A DNA stretch of 64,000 bases from Acidobacteriota bacterium (GTDB lineage: Bacteria; Acidobacteriota; UBA6911). The stretch lies in assembly GCA_016929335.1 (NCBI GenBank), contig JAFGIY010000118.1:60034-124033 (forward strand). Reading direction: 5' to 3'. The notes beneath the pieces were generated by a model that did no database searches, had not been told where the DNA came from, and saw nothing but the letters and a program-made list of their open reading frames with translations. This document shows positions 24,272-33,876 of the stretch, piece by piece; position 1 is the stretch's first letter, and each line of letters begins with the position of its first letter. The position numbers and the translations under genes were made by a program.

Positions 24272-25741
24272 GTGAGCAATGTGAATCATAAAGAAGTTCA
24301 CGTTGGAAGGCGCGATTTTATAAAGGCAACCGCTATTGCAGGCGTTGCTGTGAATTTGCCGGGGGCAAAGCTTGTCGCTCAGAACACCGAAGGCCCACCC
24401 AAGGCAAAACACGGCGGGGCTAAAAAGAAACTGCTTTGCCTGACCGACAATCAGATCGTCCATGAGCGATTGATTGAATCGATACGGTCACTGCCCGCAA
24501 CTGATCTTCTTATCTCGCATATCAAAGCTAATTATCAAAGGCCGCAAGAAATCATCGATACCGTTCGGAGCCATGGCCCTGATTTTCTGTTCATGAGCCT
24601 GCCGCTCTTTACCTTCAATTTCGGAGCTCTTTACGATTCCATGGGTGACTTGGATGCACCTGTAATCATACTTTCATCCAATCCTGAATTGAGTATGATC
24701 GATGCGAATCTTGCAGCATCACTTCGCGGCAACGGAGCCAACGTCACATTCACCATTTCGGAGGCACAGGCGCTTGAAGCGGTGAGAATTGCAGTCTCAC
24801 CCAGAATTCTGGAAGGCAAGCGAGCCGTCCTTTACGGCAAACCATTTAATTCAACCACTGTTCCGTCGCGCAACTTGACCGAGGGCTATGTATATGAACG
24901 CACGGGAGTCAGGATTCAGCATCGTCCGCTCGAAGAATTGACGGAGCTTTTGAAGGGAGTCAACGAATCTGCGGCCAGGAGCGAAATGGAACGATGGGAA
25001 AAAGAGGCCGCAGAAGTCATTCGAGTCTCAGACAAGGCGATTCTCGATGCGTGCAAGCTGTACATCCTGCTGCGTTCCATCATGGAGAAGGAAGGATTAT
25101 CCGCTGTTTCAATTGATTGTCTGGGCTTTACAATGAATCCCAATCCGGTATTGCCTTATCCGTGTCTCGCATTTGCCCGGCTGCGAGATGAGGGATTAAC
25201 GGCTGCCTGTGAATCGGATCTATGCGGATTGTTGTCCTCCATGTTTATGCAGGAAATCAGCGGAAAGCCCTCTTTCATGTGTAATGTGGTTTCGGTGAAG
25301 GTACCGAGTTCAATCATCATCTTGAGTCACTGTGTCGCTCCTTTGAAACTGAACGGAGCGGACGCTGCTCCAATGAGGTACAGACTCCATGATTATCATA
25401 ATTTCGGGAGAGGCGTTGTGCCGGAAGTTGAGTTCCCCGTAGGGGCGGAGGTCGTTACAGGCGGATTCAGCAAGAACCTGAGAAGCTTTTCCGTATGGCC
25501 CGGCCGCATTCAATCGCAGGCGAAGAACACGGATTCCTCATCCGGCAAAATGCTCATGCTCAATGTCTGTGCAAATACCATGGAAGTGAGAATAAGGGAC
25601 GCGGAGCATTTTCTACAGAATATCACAGGGATTCATCACATCATGGTCATCGGGAACTATGCCAAAGAGATCGAGGATGCGTTGCATACAATGAATATGG
25701 ATATTGACCGGCCTTCCGATCTTACCCCGCCCGATCTGTAG
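24272..25741 (+). CDS. Tat-exported L-fucose/arabinose-isomerase-fold protein
   Basis: 489-aa protein. GTG start with AAAAAGGAG upstream; the twin-arginine signal is GRRDFIKATAIAG (~12-24). The mature part follows the fucose/arabinose isomerase fold: an N-terminal half with FLFMSLPLFTF and APVIILSSNPEL, and a C-terminal half with SIDCLGF, ACESDLCGLLSSMFMQEISGKPSF and LSHCVAPLKL. The segment ending in C-E-S-D-L corresponds to the metal-ligand region of sugar isomerases. Cytoplasmic sugar isomerases are the rule, so export through Tat is odd and suggests a different role, possibly a periplasmic metal-dependent sugar enzyme acting with the neighbouring Tat flavoprotein. Function unknown. Confidence 0.7.
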   Translation: MSNVNHKEVHVGRRDFIKATAIAGVAVNLPGAKLVAQNTEGPPKAKHGGAKKKLLCLTDNQIVHERLIESIRSLPATDLLISHIKANYQRPQEIIDTVRSHGPDFLFMSLPLFTFNFGALYDSMGDLDAPVIILSSNPELSMIDANLAASLRGNGANVTFTISEAQALEAVRIAVSPRILEGKRAVLYGKPFNSTTVPSRNLTEGYVYERTGVRIQHRPLEELTELLKGVNESAARSEMERWEKEAAEVIRVSDKAILDACKLYILLRSIMEKEGLSAVSIDCLGFTMNPNPVLPYPCLAFARLRDEGLTAACESDLCGLLSSMFMQEISGKPSFMCNVVSVKVPSSIIILSHCVAPLKLNGADAAPMRYRLHDYHNFGRGVVPEVEFPVGAEVVTGGFSKNLRSFSVWPGRIQSQAKNTDSSSGKMLMLNVCANTMEVRIRDAEHFLQNITGIHHIMVIGNYAKEIEDALHTMNMDIDRPSDLTPPDL

Positions 25742-25977
25742 GAGAATAGCGGCGCGATTTATACAAAGCGCAGCGGCATAAGCAGTATGAATGAAGCAGC
25801 CGCGGGCACGACCCGGATTTGCCTCAAGGTCTCAAAGACAAGCAGCCGCCGATTTCACAGATTCAAAATGATTTATGCAGGTGCGGGCATCCGGTCCTGT
25901 TTGATGATCTGATCCGGTGAAATAAGTGAAATCCTCTTTTCTCCCGGCAGATGCAGGAAACAGTTGGACGTATTAAA

Positions 25978-27525
25978 CTAGCTCCAGGCTTTCTCTGCGG
26001 CAGCCCGCTCGCCCGCAATGCGACCAAAGACAATGCATTCAAGGATGTTGCCGCCGCCCTGATAATGCCAGCTGTAGACAGCTCCCAATTCTCCGGCCGA
26101 ATAAAGCCGTGGAATCGGTTTGCGATCCGTATCCAGTACTTGAGCGTTGCCGTTGCGCCGTGGCCCTCCCTGAGTATTTGTGAAGGCCGGCACGAATTCA
26201 GCGGCGTAGTAGGGCGGTGTTTGAATCGGCGCCATCTTTTTGGGATCCCGGCCGAACTCCGGATCATTGCGTACAGCACAAGCCTTGTTCCAGGCATCAA
26301 CGGTTTTTTCGAGCGCAGCCGGATTTTTGCCAATTTTTGCGGCTAATTCCTTCAGACTGTCTGCCTTGACGATCCAGCCCTTTTCGATTTCTGCGCTGCT
26401 GTCCGGACTCCACTTATAATCTTCCATCTGAGACCACCAGCAGAAGAAATAATCCCGCGGGTATAGCGGCCCGCTCTTTCTCATCGTTTCGTCAAAGACA
26501 AGGTGAACAGGAAGCGGAGCGGGTACGTGAATGTAGACACCGTGAAACGGTATCTTGCCATGCTTCGTGAAATAGGTTTCATTGGTAAACCGGGTGGCAT
26601 CTTTGGCAATCCAGATCCAGCCGTTTCCCGGAGGAGAGAAGTTATACCCGAATGCCCAATCCTTGCCTGGAATCCTGAAATTAAAGTCAGGCCCCGCCTG
26701 GTTGTCCATGTGCCAGAGATCCGCCCCGATCGCCATCGCCATCCGGATCCCATCTCCTGTATTGTAAGGACTCCCCTTGGGGTATCCGCAAGGCATCCCG
26801 AGATAATCGCGGATCATCTCCTGGTTGTTTTCAAAACCTCCCGTACAGAGAACCACGGCCTTCTTTGCCTTAACGTATAGTTTCTTGCCTTTGTTTTCCG
26901 CAACCACACCCCGGATCTCTCCGGTTTTGACGTCTCGAATCAATTCCACGGCAGGCGTTTCATAGAGGACCCTGACTTTTCTCTTTTTAAAGGCGTTCTC
27001 CATCAGCAGGAGCCACAGGCGCTGAAATCCGTTGCCCTTCGTGGACCAACAAACGTATTCGGCTCCGCCCGGAAAGTCCGGATATTCGCCCTGTGTCGGA
27101 ATCGTCCTCATGTCCGCGCCCATTTTTGTAAGCCAGTCGGTCACATGGATCGAGCGTTCGTGGAAAGCCTGAGTGACATCGTCCGGAATGGGAAAACCGT
27201 CACTCATCGCTTTTTGATACTCGATCGCCTTAGTCGAATCGGAAGGGCACCAGTATCCCTGACCGCTGACGCGTGTATTTCCACCGGCATGAGCCTCCGG
27301 TGCTTTTTCAAGCATCAGAACATCGTCTCCCTGGTCATAGGCTGTTATCGCGGTCATGAGGCCGGCGGCCCCGATGCCGAGCACGACAACGCCGGCTTCA
27401 TAATCCCATTTCTCAACCTGACTGAATTGAGTTGCTTCGGCTCTGACTGTACCAAGCCCCGCCAGCGTAGCTGAGCCCATTCCCGTTGCGGTAGATTTGA
27501 GGAAGCATCTTCTTGATGTTTTCAT
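25978..27525 (-). CDS. Tat-exported FAD-dependent oxidoreductase (fumarate reductase flavoprotein type)
   Basis: 515-aa flavoprotein. Twin-arginine signal SRRCFLKSTATGMGSATLA at the start. FAD-binding motif VLGIGAAGLMTAITAYDQG and MLEKAPEAHAGGNTRVSGQG are typical of the FAD_binding_2 superfamily (fumarate reductase, urocanate reductase, 3-ketosteroid dehydrogenase). The C-terminal SAGELGAVYSWHYQGGGNILECIVFGRIAGE closes the FAD site. No heme or FMN-attachment motif is seen, so its electron donor is separate. It lies convergent to the isomerase-fold gene, and both proteins go to the periplasm. It probably reduces or oxidises an organic acid, steroid or sugar-type substrate. Confidence 0.85.
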   Translation of the reverse strand: MKTSRRCFLKSTATGMGSATLAGLGTVRAEATQFSQVEKWDYEAGVVVLGIGAAGLMTAITAYDQGDDVLMLEKAPEAHAGGNTRVSGQGYWCPSDSTKAIEYQKAMSDGFPIPDDVTQAFHERSIHVTDWLTKMGADMRTIPTQGEYPDFPGGAEYVCWSTKGNGFQRLWLLLMENAFKKRKVRVLYETPAVELIRDVKTGEIRGVVAENKGKKLYVKAKKAVVLCTGGFENNQEMIRDYLGMPCGYPKGSPYNTGDGIRMAMAIGADLWHMDNQAGPDFNFRIPGKDWAFGYNFSPPGNGWIWIAKDATRFTNETYFTKHGKIPFHGVYIHVPAPLPVHLVFDETMRKSGPLYPRDYFFCWWSQMEDYKWSPDSSAEIEKGWIVKADSLKELAAKIGKNPAALEKTVDAWNKACAVRNDPEFGRDPKKMAPIQTPPYYAAEFVPAFTNTQGGPRRNGNAQVLDTDRKPIPRLYSAGELGAVYSWHYQGGGNILECIVFGRIAGERAAAEKAWS

Positions 27526-28007
27526 AATTCCTTCCTTTGTTCCGGCCGGTTGCCAATGAGTGAGTCTGCCCTTTTCTCGCGAATAGCGAAAAACACAAAA
27601 TATACATCGCTTGCTTTGCGCTTCTGGTAGATAGTCCCGTGCTATTTACGCCAGGTGTATTGCCTATAATTGTACAGAGGGCAGGCTATAAAAGCTATTA
27701 ATGCATTGTCAAGAATTATGTCACAGATTTGTGACATCCATTGTGTTAGAGTGTTGGCTCCAGGCAGCCATGAGGAAATATGCGGGCCTGAGACTGGGAA
27801 GCAGCAGGGCCTGATTGGGGGAATTGCCTCTGGATTATTGCGATGGCATGAAAGCCAATTGCAGGGCTCATAATAATAACTGCGCTGGAGCTTATTGAGG
27901 AGATTGTAAAGGCTGCCGCGGCTCAGATAACAAAAAACGCTACGACATTTGAGACAATGCCGGGTATCTTCCGGCTCTGTTTGAAAACCATCCATTTCAA
28001 GGTAGTT
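27526..28007. other. Intergenic stretch without recognised gene
   Basis: About 480 bases between divergent genes. Short frames on both strands look like chance. The small inverted pair TGTCACAAATCTGTGACA (27717-27734; CACAGATTTGTGAC on the listed strand) resembles a CRP/FNR-class operator and is the only structure noted. Confidence 0.4.
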
Positions 28008-28907
28008 ATGAAGACAATTGCGTTGGGATTTATTGCATCGCTTTTACTGATTACATCCGCAACCATTCATGCCGGGAGCCAAACGCGGGCTGCGCAGCTC
28101 CAGTCTACGGCGGAAATAATGACTTACCCGATGAATGTGTTCCGCCGTTTTCCCGGTGATGCCAAGCCGATTTATGACTTTTATGGAAAGGCTCTGGGAC
28201 TCAAACAGCTGACGACCTACAACCTTGGCGGCAACACCAATGTTGCAAGATTCGAAATCGGTTCTACACAGCTTAAGTTCACCGCGGTTGTGCCGAATCG
28301 AAAATATCAACAAGGAGCGGTACAGGGTGCGACCGGGATGCGCCTTCTCACCTTTTTATTCCCGGATCAGGCTCCAGTGACAAAGAGATTTCGGGATAAT
28401 GGCTTTGCGGTTCCGGAATTTCTGCTGATTCCCGGAACAGGAAGAAGCAGCGCGCTTGTTCAGGACCCTGCCGGGCAATGGGTTGAACTGGTTATAGCTG
28501 CCGACGAGCCGGCTGCCGTTTATAGCCAGGTCGAAATCGGCCTTGTTGTTTCCGATATCGAGATGAGCCGGAAGTTCTATCGCGACTTCATAGGGCTCGA
28601 GGAACTCCCGGCTGTAAAAGATACAATCTTTAATATAACAAAGTACCCTTTCAGACATGGATCGGTGATCGTGAGCCTCCGCTGTCTCGGCAAGCCTGTC
28701 CCTGCAGATACAGGAAGCGGCGGAATCCAATACGTGGTCTCCGATGTAAAAGCAGTTCAGGATCTGGCGGAAGCGAGGCATGTAAAGATCAATCAACCGG
28801 TGAATACTCTCAGCGGTTATGGGCTTCGATTTGTTTGGCTTGAAGACCCGGATGGAATCACCAACTATTTTGCTGAAATTGCGGCAAGTCCTTCGAAGAA
28901 GCGGTAA
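28008..28907 (+). CDS. Secreted glyoxalase/VOC-fold protein, two modules
   Basis: 299-aa protein with a signal peptide (MKTIALGFIASLLLITSATIHA) and two vicinal-oxygen-chelate modules. The first (~45-165) has FYGKALGLKQLTTYNLGG and WVELVIAAD; the second (~175-290) has VEIGLVVSDIEMSRKFYRDFIGLEEL and LEDPDGITNYFAE. The paired layout resembles extradiol dioxygenase or glyoxalase-like enzymes, with metal-ligand positions uncertain. The ATG at 28008 is chosen because the signal begins there; a start at 27957 would add 17 residues. Export of a VOC protein is uncommon; the substrate is unknown. No operon partner. Confidence 0.8.
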   Translation: MKTIALGFIASLLLITSATIHAGSQTRAAQLQSTAEIMTYPMNVFRRFPGDAKPIYDFYGKALGLKQLTTYNLGGNTNVARFEIGSTQLKFTAVVPNRKYQQGAVQGATGMRLLTFLFPDQAPVTKRFRDNGFAVPEFLLIPGTGRSSALVQDPAGQWVELVIAADEPAAVYSQVEIGLVVSDIEMSRKFYRDFIGLEELPAVKDTIFNITKYPFRHGSVIVSLRCLGKPVPADTGSGGIQYVVSDVKAVQDLAEARHVKINQPVNTLSGYGLRFVWLEDPDGITNYFAEIAASPSKKR

Positions 28908-28930
28908 TGCATGATTTTGATTCTTCTAAT

Positions 28931-29000
28931 CTTGGAGTCTTTAAACCATTATAAGTAAAAAAAATGAGCTCCAAAACTCAAAGGCTCCAGGCCCCGAAGG
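28931..29000. repeat. Dispersed palindromic repeat, copy 2 (degenerate)
   Basis: CTTGGAGTCTTTAAACC on the left and AAAACTCAAAGGCTCCAGGC on the right resemble the arms of the repeat at 23063, with an A-rich middle. It lies just behind the VOC-fold gene. A half copy with TTCAAAGACTCCGGGC is at 29826-29841, behind the flavodoxin gene. Confidence 0.5.
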
Positions 29001-29188
29001 ATATGAAGAAGCAGATTTCGGGTAGTATTTCAGTTGATTCTTAGCAATGTACTTCCAATGATGCCGTTTCGTAGTAAGATTCCAAACAGGTGGGCCTTTG
29101 TTGTATTTATATCACCGAAGAGGATGGTTATTGTTGACCCAATAAACGTAAGTACACATCACAAAATCCTGAACAGAGAAAGCGACAT

Positions 29189-29806
29189 ATGGAAAGAAGA
29201 GATTTTTTTAAATTAGGCTTAGCGGCCGGAGTCGGTACGATGGCTTTTACCAACAATGCGTCGGCGCTGGATTACTATCCTACGCCATCAGACAAGAAAT
29301 GTGCCGTGCTCTTCGCGACCTGGTGCGGGAGTTCTCGAGATGCCGCAGTATGGATCTCGGAAGGCATGGGCGGGATCGCCGACGTCTTCGATGTGCGCGA
29401 AAATCCCGATCTGAAGTCATTTGATCACATTGTCATTGGAGGTTCCATTCGATCGGGTGTAACACGCAAAGAGCTGCAGGACTACATCACAAAGAATAAG
29501 GGAGCTCTTAAGAATAAGATCAAAGCGCTGTTTGCAGTATGCGGCAATGGAGAAAAAGCAGTCGGTCCGGCGCAGAAAACCGCCCTTATCGACAATCATC
29601 TGGCTAAATTGTGCGAGGTCGGCAATATTCCATCAAGGGTGTTTAATGGCAGGATCACCAAAGCCCTGCTGGATCCCGCAACACGCAAAAGGATGGAGGA
29701 AATGTATCCCAATTTTGCGGGCAAGCAACTGGAAGATTACGACCTTCTCAAACGCGCCGATTGTCTGGCGTTTGGCCGAGAGATCCTGGCCGGCATGAAG
29801 CAATAG
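29189..29806 (+). CDS. Tat-exported flavodoxin-domain protein
   Basis: 205-aa protein with the twin-arginine signal ERRDFFKLGLAAGVGTMAF directly after the start. The mature part is a Flavodoxin_5/HemG-like domain: VLFATWCGSSRDAAVWISEGMGGIADVFDVRENPD (phosphate loop modified) covers the FMN site, FDHIVIGGSIRSGV the second loop, and ALFAVCGNGE a later strand. It would carry FMN and move electrons in the periplasm. Together with the Tat flavoprotein and isomerase-fold protein nearby it gives several exported cofactor proteins in a row. The stretch from 28908 to 29188 holds a repeat and no gene. Confidence 0.82.
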   Translation: MERRDFFKLGLAAGVGTMAFTNNASALDYYPTPSDKKCAVLFATWCGSSRDAAVWISEGMGGIADVFDVRENPDLKSFDHIVIGGSIRSGVTRKELQDYITKNKGALKNKIKALFAVCGNGEKAVGPAQKTALIDNHLAKLCEVGNIPSRVFNGRITKALLDPATRKRMEEMYPNFAGKQLEDYDLLKRADCLAFGREILAGMKQ

Positions 29807-29912
29807 GGCAATTCTGAAGTGAGGGTTCAAAGACTCCGGGCAGCTTCCGGAATTATCCGGGCCTCGATGTTTCATTGCGTCCCACGGTGACCTTTGACTC
29901 TGAGCAGAATCT

Positions 29913-30860
29913 CTATAGGATGACCCCTGCGAGGATTCTGGCGGTCTCCAGACCTATCGGATCCAGTTCCATCTGTAAAAGAATAAGACGTGAACTCCGC
30001 TGCAATTGCCCCGGCACGCTTTTGCGGGCGCCCGGGGACACCAGTATGCGATCATATTCAGAATCGCTCAGCAGGAGACCGAAATCGGCCACTTTGCTGA
30101 TTGCCATCCAGGAGATGTTTGCTTCTTTGCATTTCATCCATTTGCGCAATTGCTCAACGATGAAGCGAGCGCTCGATACCGCATGATCGGGAAGGAGAAG
30201 GAGTATGGAAGAGGCTCTTATTTTTTCAAGCGCCCTGATCGTATGTTCCGTGTAATAAATCTCAATGGGAACAATATCAACTTTCTTTCCGCGAGACACC
30301 TGGCGAATATTATCGGCATAGAGATGGTTAACGAGAATCTTTCGGAGTTTGCTGCCATGGCCGAGAGCGAGTATGAATTCCTCTTCAGACAAGCCGACTA
30401 CGCATGCGTGCCATAGCCGGGACACCTGTTCCGCCCTTCGAAGAGCCGTTTCTTTATCCGAATCAACGTAAGCGATAAACGGGGATCTGCGCTCATCTTC
30501 CTGCACATGCCGGCTGAGATATCTGCCAAAAGCGATTGGAGATATTCCGATCTGCCGGACTCGCTTGCTGATGTCCTTGCTCAGTTGCTGGCATTTTTTG
30601 TTGATAGAATCCGGCGCTGCCGCGGATACGGCAACTGCTATCCTCTTGCCGGGAGCCGGAGAAAGCAGCCCAGACCGATACAGGGCCAGATACGCTCTGT
30701 GAATCTGGCCTCGATTTATGCCCGTCTGCTTTTCGACTTCGCGAATCGGCGGCAGGATGTCGCCTCTCTTAAGAACTCCCATAGCAATGGAGAGTTTGAT
30801 CTGTTCCTGAATCTGTTTGATAAAGGGGACAGGGCTGTTCTTTTCAATCTGGAATTCCAT
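29913..30860 (-). CDS. GntR-family transcriptional regulator with novel-looking C-terminal domain
   Basis: 315-aa regulator. The N-terminal winged helix (~5-75) is standard GntR: PFIKQIQEQIKLSIAMGVLKRGD, LPPIREVEKQTGINRGQI and the wing AYLALYRSGLLSPAPGKRI. The remaining ~230 residues lack the FCD, UTRA or aminotransferase domains; ALEKIRASSILLLLPDH and FGLLLSDSEYDRILVSPGA look like alternating alpha/beta units, possibly a small-molecule binding fold. It is a single gene whose upstream region holds GCGTAACACATTATGCGC (30912-30929), a possible self-control site. Target genes are unknown; the Tat flavodoxin gene converges with it. Confidence 0.82.
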   Translation of the reverse strand: MEFQIEKNSPVPFIKQIQEQIKLSIAMGVLKRGDILPPIREVEKQTGINRGQIHRAYLALYRSGLLSPAPGKRIAVAVSAAAPDSINKKCQQLSKDISKRVRQIGISPIAFGRYLSRHVQEDERRSPFIAYVDSDKETALRRAEQVSRLWHACVVGLSEEEFILALGHGSKLRKILVNHLYADNIRQVSRGKKVDIVPIEIYYTEHTIRALEKIRASSILLLLPDHAVSSARFIVEQLRKWMKCKEANISWMAISKVADFGLLLSDSEYDRILVSPGARKSVPGQLQRSSRLILLQMELDPIGLETARILAGVIL

Positions 30861-31313
30861 AGCATCTGCAATAGATCAAAAGATAGTGACCTGCATAAAA
30901 TTAAGAGCTTGCGTAACACATTATGCGCCACTGCCTTCGGCTTCCGAATATCGCCACAGAAGCAATATTGGCGGCAACACAAACCGTGGATCCTTGTTGC
31001 GCGGCATGCATGCTGGCACAGACTCATAGGCAAAGTCAATTACGGGCTATAACAGGTTCCTGTGCGGATAGAGTCTTTATCTATGATTCCTTTGCATTTT
31101 GCAAAGAAGTTAAACTATGAAAAAATTTCTGAAACCATGCGCACCTGGCAGGAAAGCTGACTGCTGAAAGCTGCCAGCGGGCGGCCTCAAATAGTCTATA
31201 AAAATTCGGCTGCGGCCACAGGCCGCACCGGGGGATTAAGAGAATCCCGCATGAGTCAAGGTTGTGTGTGCTTGTGATGCTTACCGTAGATATCCGGTCG
31301 ATGGGCCTGCTTC
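30861..31313. other. Intergenic region with hairpin and repeat fragments
   Basis: About 450 bases. GGCTGCGGCC (31208-31217) pairs with GGCCGCACC (31221-31229) around three bases; read on the minus strand it is followed by GAATTTTTATAG, so it may terminate the decayed hydrolase transcript. A CTGGCAGGAAAGCTGACTGC / GCTGCCAGC repeat fragment lies at 31146-31184. No gene seen. Confidence 0.5.
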
Positions 31314-31570
31314 TTAATCAATTTTCTTCTTGCGGGTGATCCATTGCAGATCGACGCAGAGACGGCACTTGTCACCCTCGAACATCCTCGCCGACTCTTT
31401 GTTTCCCTTCAATTGCCCGTTCAGCCATGAAAGCGTAACCTTGCCGAAAGCTCCGCCATCGGAATCATGCAGGCGCCACCATGGCCAATTCCCTTCTGGC
31501 AGGCACGAAATACCGGCATGTGACCGGTTTTTCAAAGTCGTCATTTGCGTTTGCAAAAGCAATGTCGGAA
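31314..31570 (-). pseudogene. Decayed C-terminal fragment of a dienelactone-hydrolase-type protein
   Basis: The minus-strand frame ending at 31314 reads GGAFGKVTLSWLNGQLKG, CRLCVDLQW and KKKID; these match the tail of the intact hydrolase at 40077 (GGEFGKVAVAWLKWKMK, CGLCSDANW, KKKIP). Just upstream another frame holds NANDDFEKP, matching NAVDDFAKI of the same paralogue, so at least one frameshift is present. The rest of the gene is missing, and the next gene begins with a different hydrolase. It is a relic of a duplicated copy. Confidence 0.7.
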
Positions 31571-31582
31571 TCATCAGCAAAT

Positions 31583-32518
31583 CTATTTGAGTCTGCAGCG
31601 GTCGAAAAACTTGAAAATATCCGGCAGCACCAGGGGGATCATGCCGCCGTGATCGGCATTCACCTCCATATATTCCAGTTTGAAGCCGCGCTCTTTCATC
31701 CAGGCCAACATGGCCCGGCTTCCGGCGAGCGATGGCGTGGCGCCCGTTCCTTCCGTCATGAAGACGGGCATTTTCCGTATGCTGTCCCACGGATAGTTCA
31801 TTTCATCTACAAATGGCCCCGACATGGGCGCAATCCCAGCCCAGTACTGGGCATACTTTGCGCCGAGATACCACGTGCCGCCACTTCCCATGGAATGCCC
31901 GGCGAGAAACATCGCGGAGCGATCCACGGGATACTCGTTGAGCACAATCTCGATTACATGGATGACATCTTTCTCGCTGAGCTCCAAAATCCGTTCCCGT
32001 TCCTTATTCACAGCAGACCGCTGTTGCGCCGCTGCTTCCGGATTCCCAAAGACGGCCGGGAGACGCAGAGGTGTGCCGAAGGCGCCTAAGGGCGAGTATC
32101 CTAATGGCGACACCAGAATATAGCCATGCTGCTCGGTCAGACGGATAAGCTGTTTGTCGTTCGCATCCAAATAGCGGTTTTCGTCCGATCCGCCGCCGTG
32201 CAGGAATACGATCAACGGCAACCGTGACTTGCCGTCCCACGATGTCGGGACATACAGACGGTAGGGCATGTCCGCATTGGCCGCAGGAAAATGATATTTA
32301 CGGCGGAGATCGCCTTTGGCGCGCCACTGAGGATCACCGGGAGAGGCAATGCTTTTTGCCAGCGCCTGAGATTCGCGGATCTGCTCCTGAGAATCAATAG
32401 AACAACCAAACGCTATCGTTAAGGGCGTCTGTGCGCACAGCAGTGTTGCCGCAAATCCGGCAATCAGAAGCATGCACACCGGCAATATCCTATCCCGGAA
32501 AGATATTGGATTCATCAT
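31583..32518 (-). CDS. Secreted alpha/beta hydrolase (PHB-depolymerase/feruloyl-esterase-like)
   Basis: 311-aa exported esterase. Signal peptide MMNPISFRDRILPVCMLLI and following residues to CAQ. The domain shows PLIVFLHGGGSDENRY (oxyanion region), the nucleophile elbow GHSMGSGGTWYLG, and ADHGGM with the catalytic His near the end; VFMTEGTGATPS precedes the acid region. This layout fits the esterase/PHB depolymerase family that cleaves ester bonds in polymers or plant material. AAGGGGG sets the start at 32518 (a 7-residue longer start at 32539 is possible). It is directly upstream of the decayed hydrolase fragment, on the same strand. Confidence 0.85.
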   Translation of the reverse strand: MMNPISFRDRILPVCMLLIAGFAATLLCAQTPLTIAFGCSIDSQEQIRESQALAKSIASPGDPQWRAKGDLRRKYHFPAANADMPYRLYVPTSWDGKSRLPLIVFLHGGGSDENRYLDANDKQLIRLTEQHGYILVSPLGYSPLGAFGTPLRLPAVFGNPEAAAQQRSAVNKERERILELSEKDVIHVIEIVLNEYPVDRSAMFLAGHSMGSGGTWYLGAKYAQYWAGIAPMSGPFVDEMNYPWDSIRKMPVFMTEGTGATPSLAGSRAMLAWMKERGFKLEYMEVNADHGGMIPLVLPDIFKFFDRCRLK

Positions 32519-32639
32519 AATCAGCGTCCCCCTTTTCATTTCCGGGTTAACTCGCGCACACCGACCTCATCATGAAAGCATGCATAATTTTGCCTCGATG
32601 AATCGTGGTTCTCGACGAACAAGCATCCATTCCTATCGA

Positions 32640-33869
32640 TCAGGCCTTGGCCGCCTGCTCAACCTGTCTTTTTTCCGTGTGGCGTTTGAGAAGCAACAAC
32701 TCGATCAATGTCAGCAAGGCAATGATCGCCATCATGTACCAGCCTGCGCTGAATCCATTTGTCCAATCGCGCAACACTCCCAGCATTTGAGGACCCACAT
32801 ACCCGGAGAGTCCCGCTCCCAGGCCCATCAGCCCCATCACATTTCCTGTTTCTCGTCCGCTCAGCACACTTCCGGCGAGACCATATACCTGATTGGTTGC
32901 AGTGAACCCTCCTGCAAGCACTACAGCGGTGGCGATTCGGAATATCAATTCATTTTCGCTGATCATGGCAAATGAAGCCGGAATTAAAAGCGCTACAAGC
33001 GAACTCAGGACAATCCACTTGTTGTAATGATCCATCAGGTAGCCGAAAAGAAGATTCAGGAAAATGGCACAGAAATAGCCCGTGCTGATCACAAAAGAAG
33101 CACCAACGGCATCCATTTTGAAGACTGTGGTTGCAGCGGCAGGAACAAAAAACGTTACGCTGAAGGCAGCCACACCGACCATTGCCACTAATAAGGCAAG
33201 CGCCCAGACAATCGGCGTGCGAAATGCACTCTGCCCTCCATGCGGGGAACTGCCGGTATGATGCATTGAGGCATGTCCCCTTTCGCCCGATTTCCGGCGA
33301 TAGAATACCCAAATGACAAGCGCTCCCAGAATCGCCGCCCATGCAAAAGCCGTCATCCCTGTCCGCCATCCGAAAGCTTCGCCGATTTTGCTTCCGAAAG
33401 GCGCTCCAATCACCGAAGCTAAAGATGCAACCGATCCGAGGAAACCCATGGATGAACCCTTCAGAGAAGGCGGCGAGGTAAGTGCAATGGCTGTCAGGAC
33501 GCACACAAAAGCAAATCGGTATGCGCCGATCCACAAAGCGCGGGCAGCGAAGGCGCCATAAAATCCCGGCGCTCTGCCCAGCATGAATAATCCGAGTCCG
33601 ACAAGAAAAAGAGCCATAACCAGCACCCTCTTCTCCCCGAAACGTTTTGCCGTGAGGCCCGCGGGCACACTTAATGCCAATGCCAGCAATCCATACATTC
33701 CCGTGAAAAGCCCGATCTGGGTGTAGTTCATGGAGAATTCTTCCTGGATGGCGGGCAAAAGGGGAGAAAAGCCGAGGCTGGACATCTGAAGGGTCATCAT
33801 TCCAAAGAGTGTCGCCAGAAAAGGAACAATCCAGGACCGATCCGGGTTCTGCTTTCCCTCAACTTTCAT
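32640..33869 (-). CDS. MFS transporter (CynX/NarK-like)
   Basis: 409-aa inner-membrane carrier with twelve predicted helices. LFGMMTLQMSSLGFSPLLPAI gives helix 1; TGMYGLLALALSVPAGLTAKRFGEKRVL carries the typical loop 2-3 signature (G-x-x-x-D/E-R/K-x-x-x-R variant with KRFGEKR). LMGLGAGLSGYVGPQMLG is in the C-terminal half. It is the last gene of a minus-strand run behind the two dehydratase-type subunits, with a seven-base gap, so it probably imports their substrate, an organic acid. Specificity is inference only. Confidence 0.88.
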   Translation of the reverse strand: MKVEGKQNPDRSWIVPFLATLFGMMTLQMSSLGFSPLLPAIQEEFSMNYTQIGLFTGMYGLLALALSVPAGLTAKRFGEKRVLVMALFLVGLGLFMLGRAPGFYGAFAARALWIGAYRFAFVCVLTAIALTSPPSLKGSSMGFLGSVASLASVIGAPFGSKIGEAFGWRTGMTAFAWAAILGALVIWVFYRRKSGERGHASMHHTGSSPHGGQSAFRTPIVWALALLVAMVGVAAFSVTFFVPAAATTVFKMDAVGASFVISTGYFCAIFLNLLFGYLMDHYNKWIVLSSLVALLIPASFAMISENELIFRIATAVVLAGGFTATNQVYGLAGSVLSGRETGNVMGLMGLGAGLSGYVGPQMLGVLRDWTNGFSAGWYMMAIIALLTLIELLLLKRHTEKRQVEQAAKA

Positions 33870-33876
33870 GAATACC

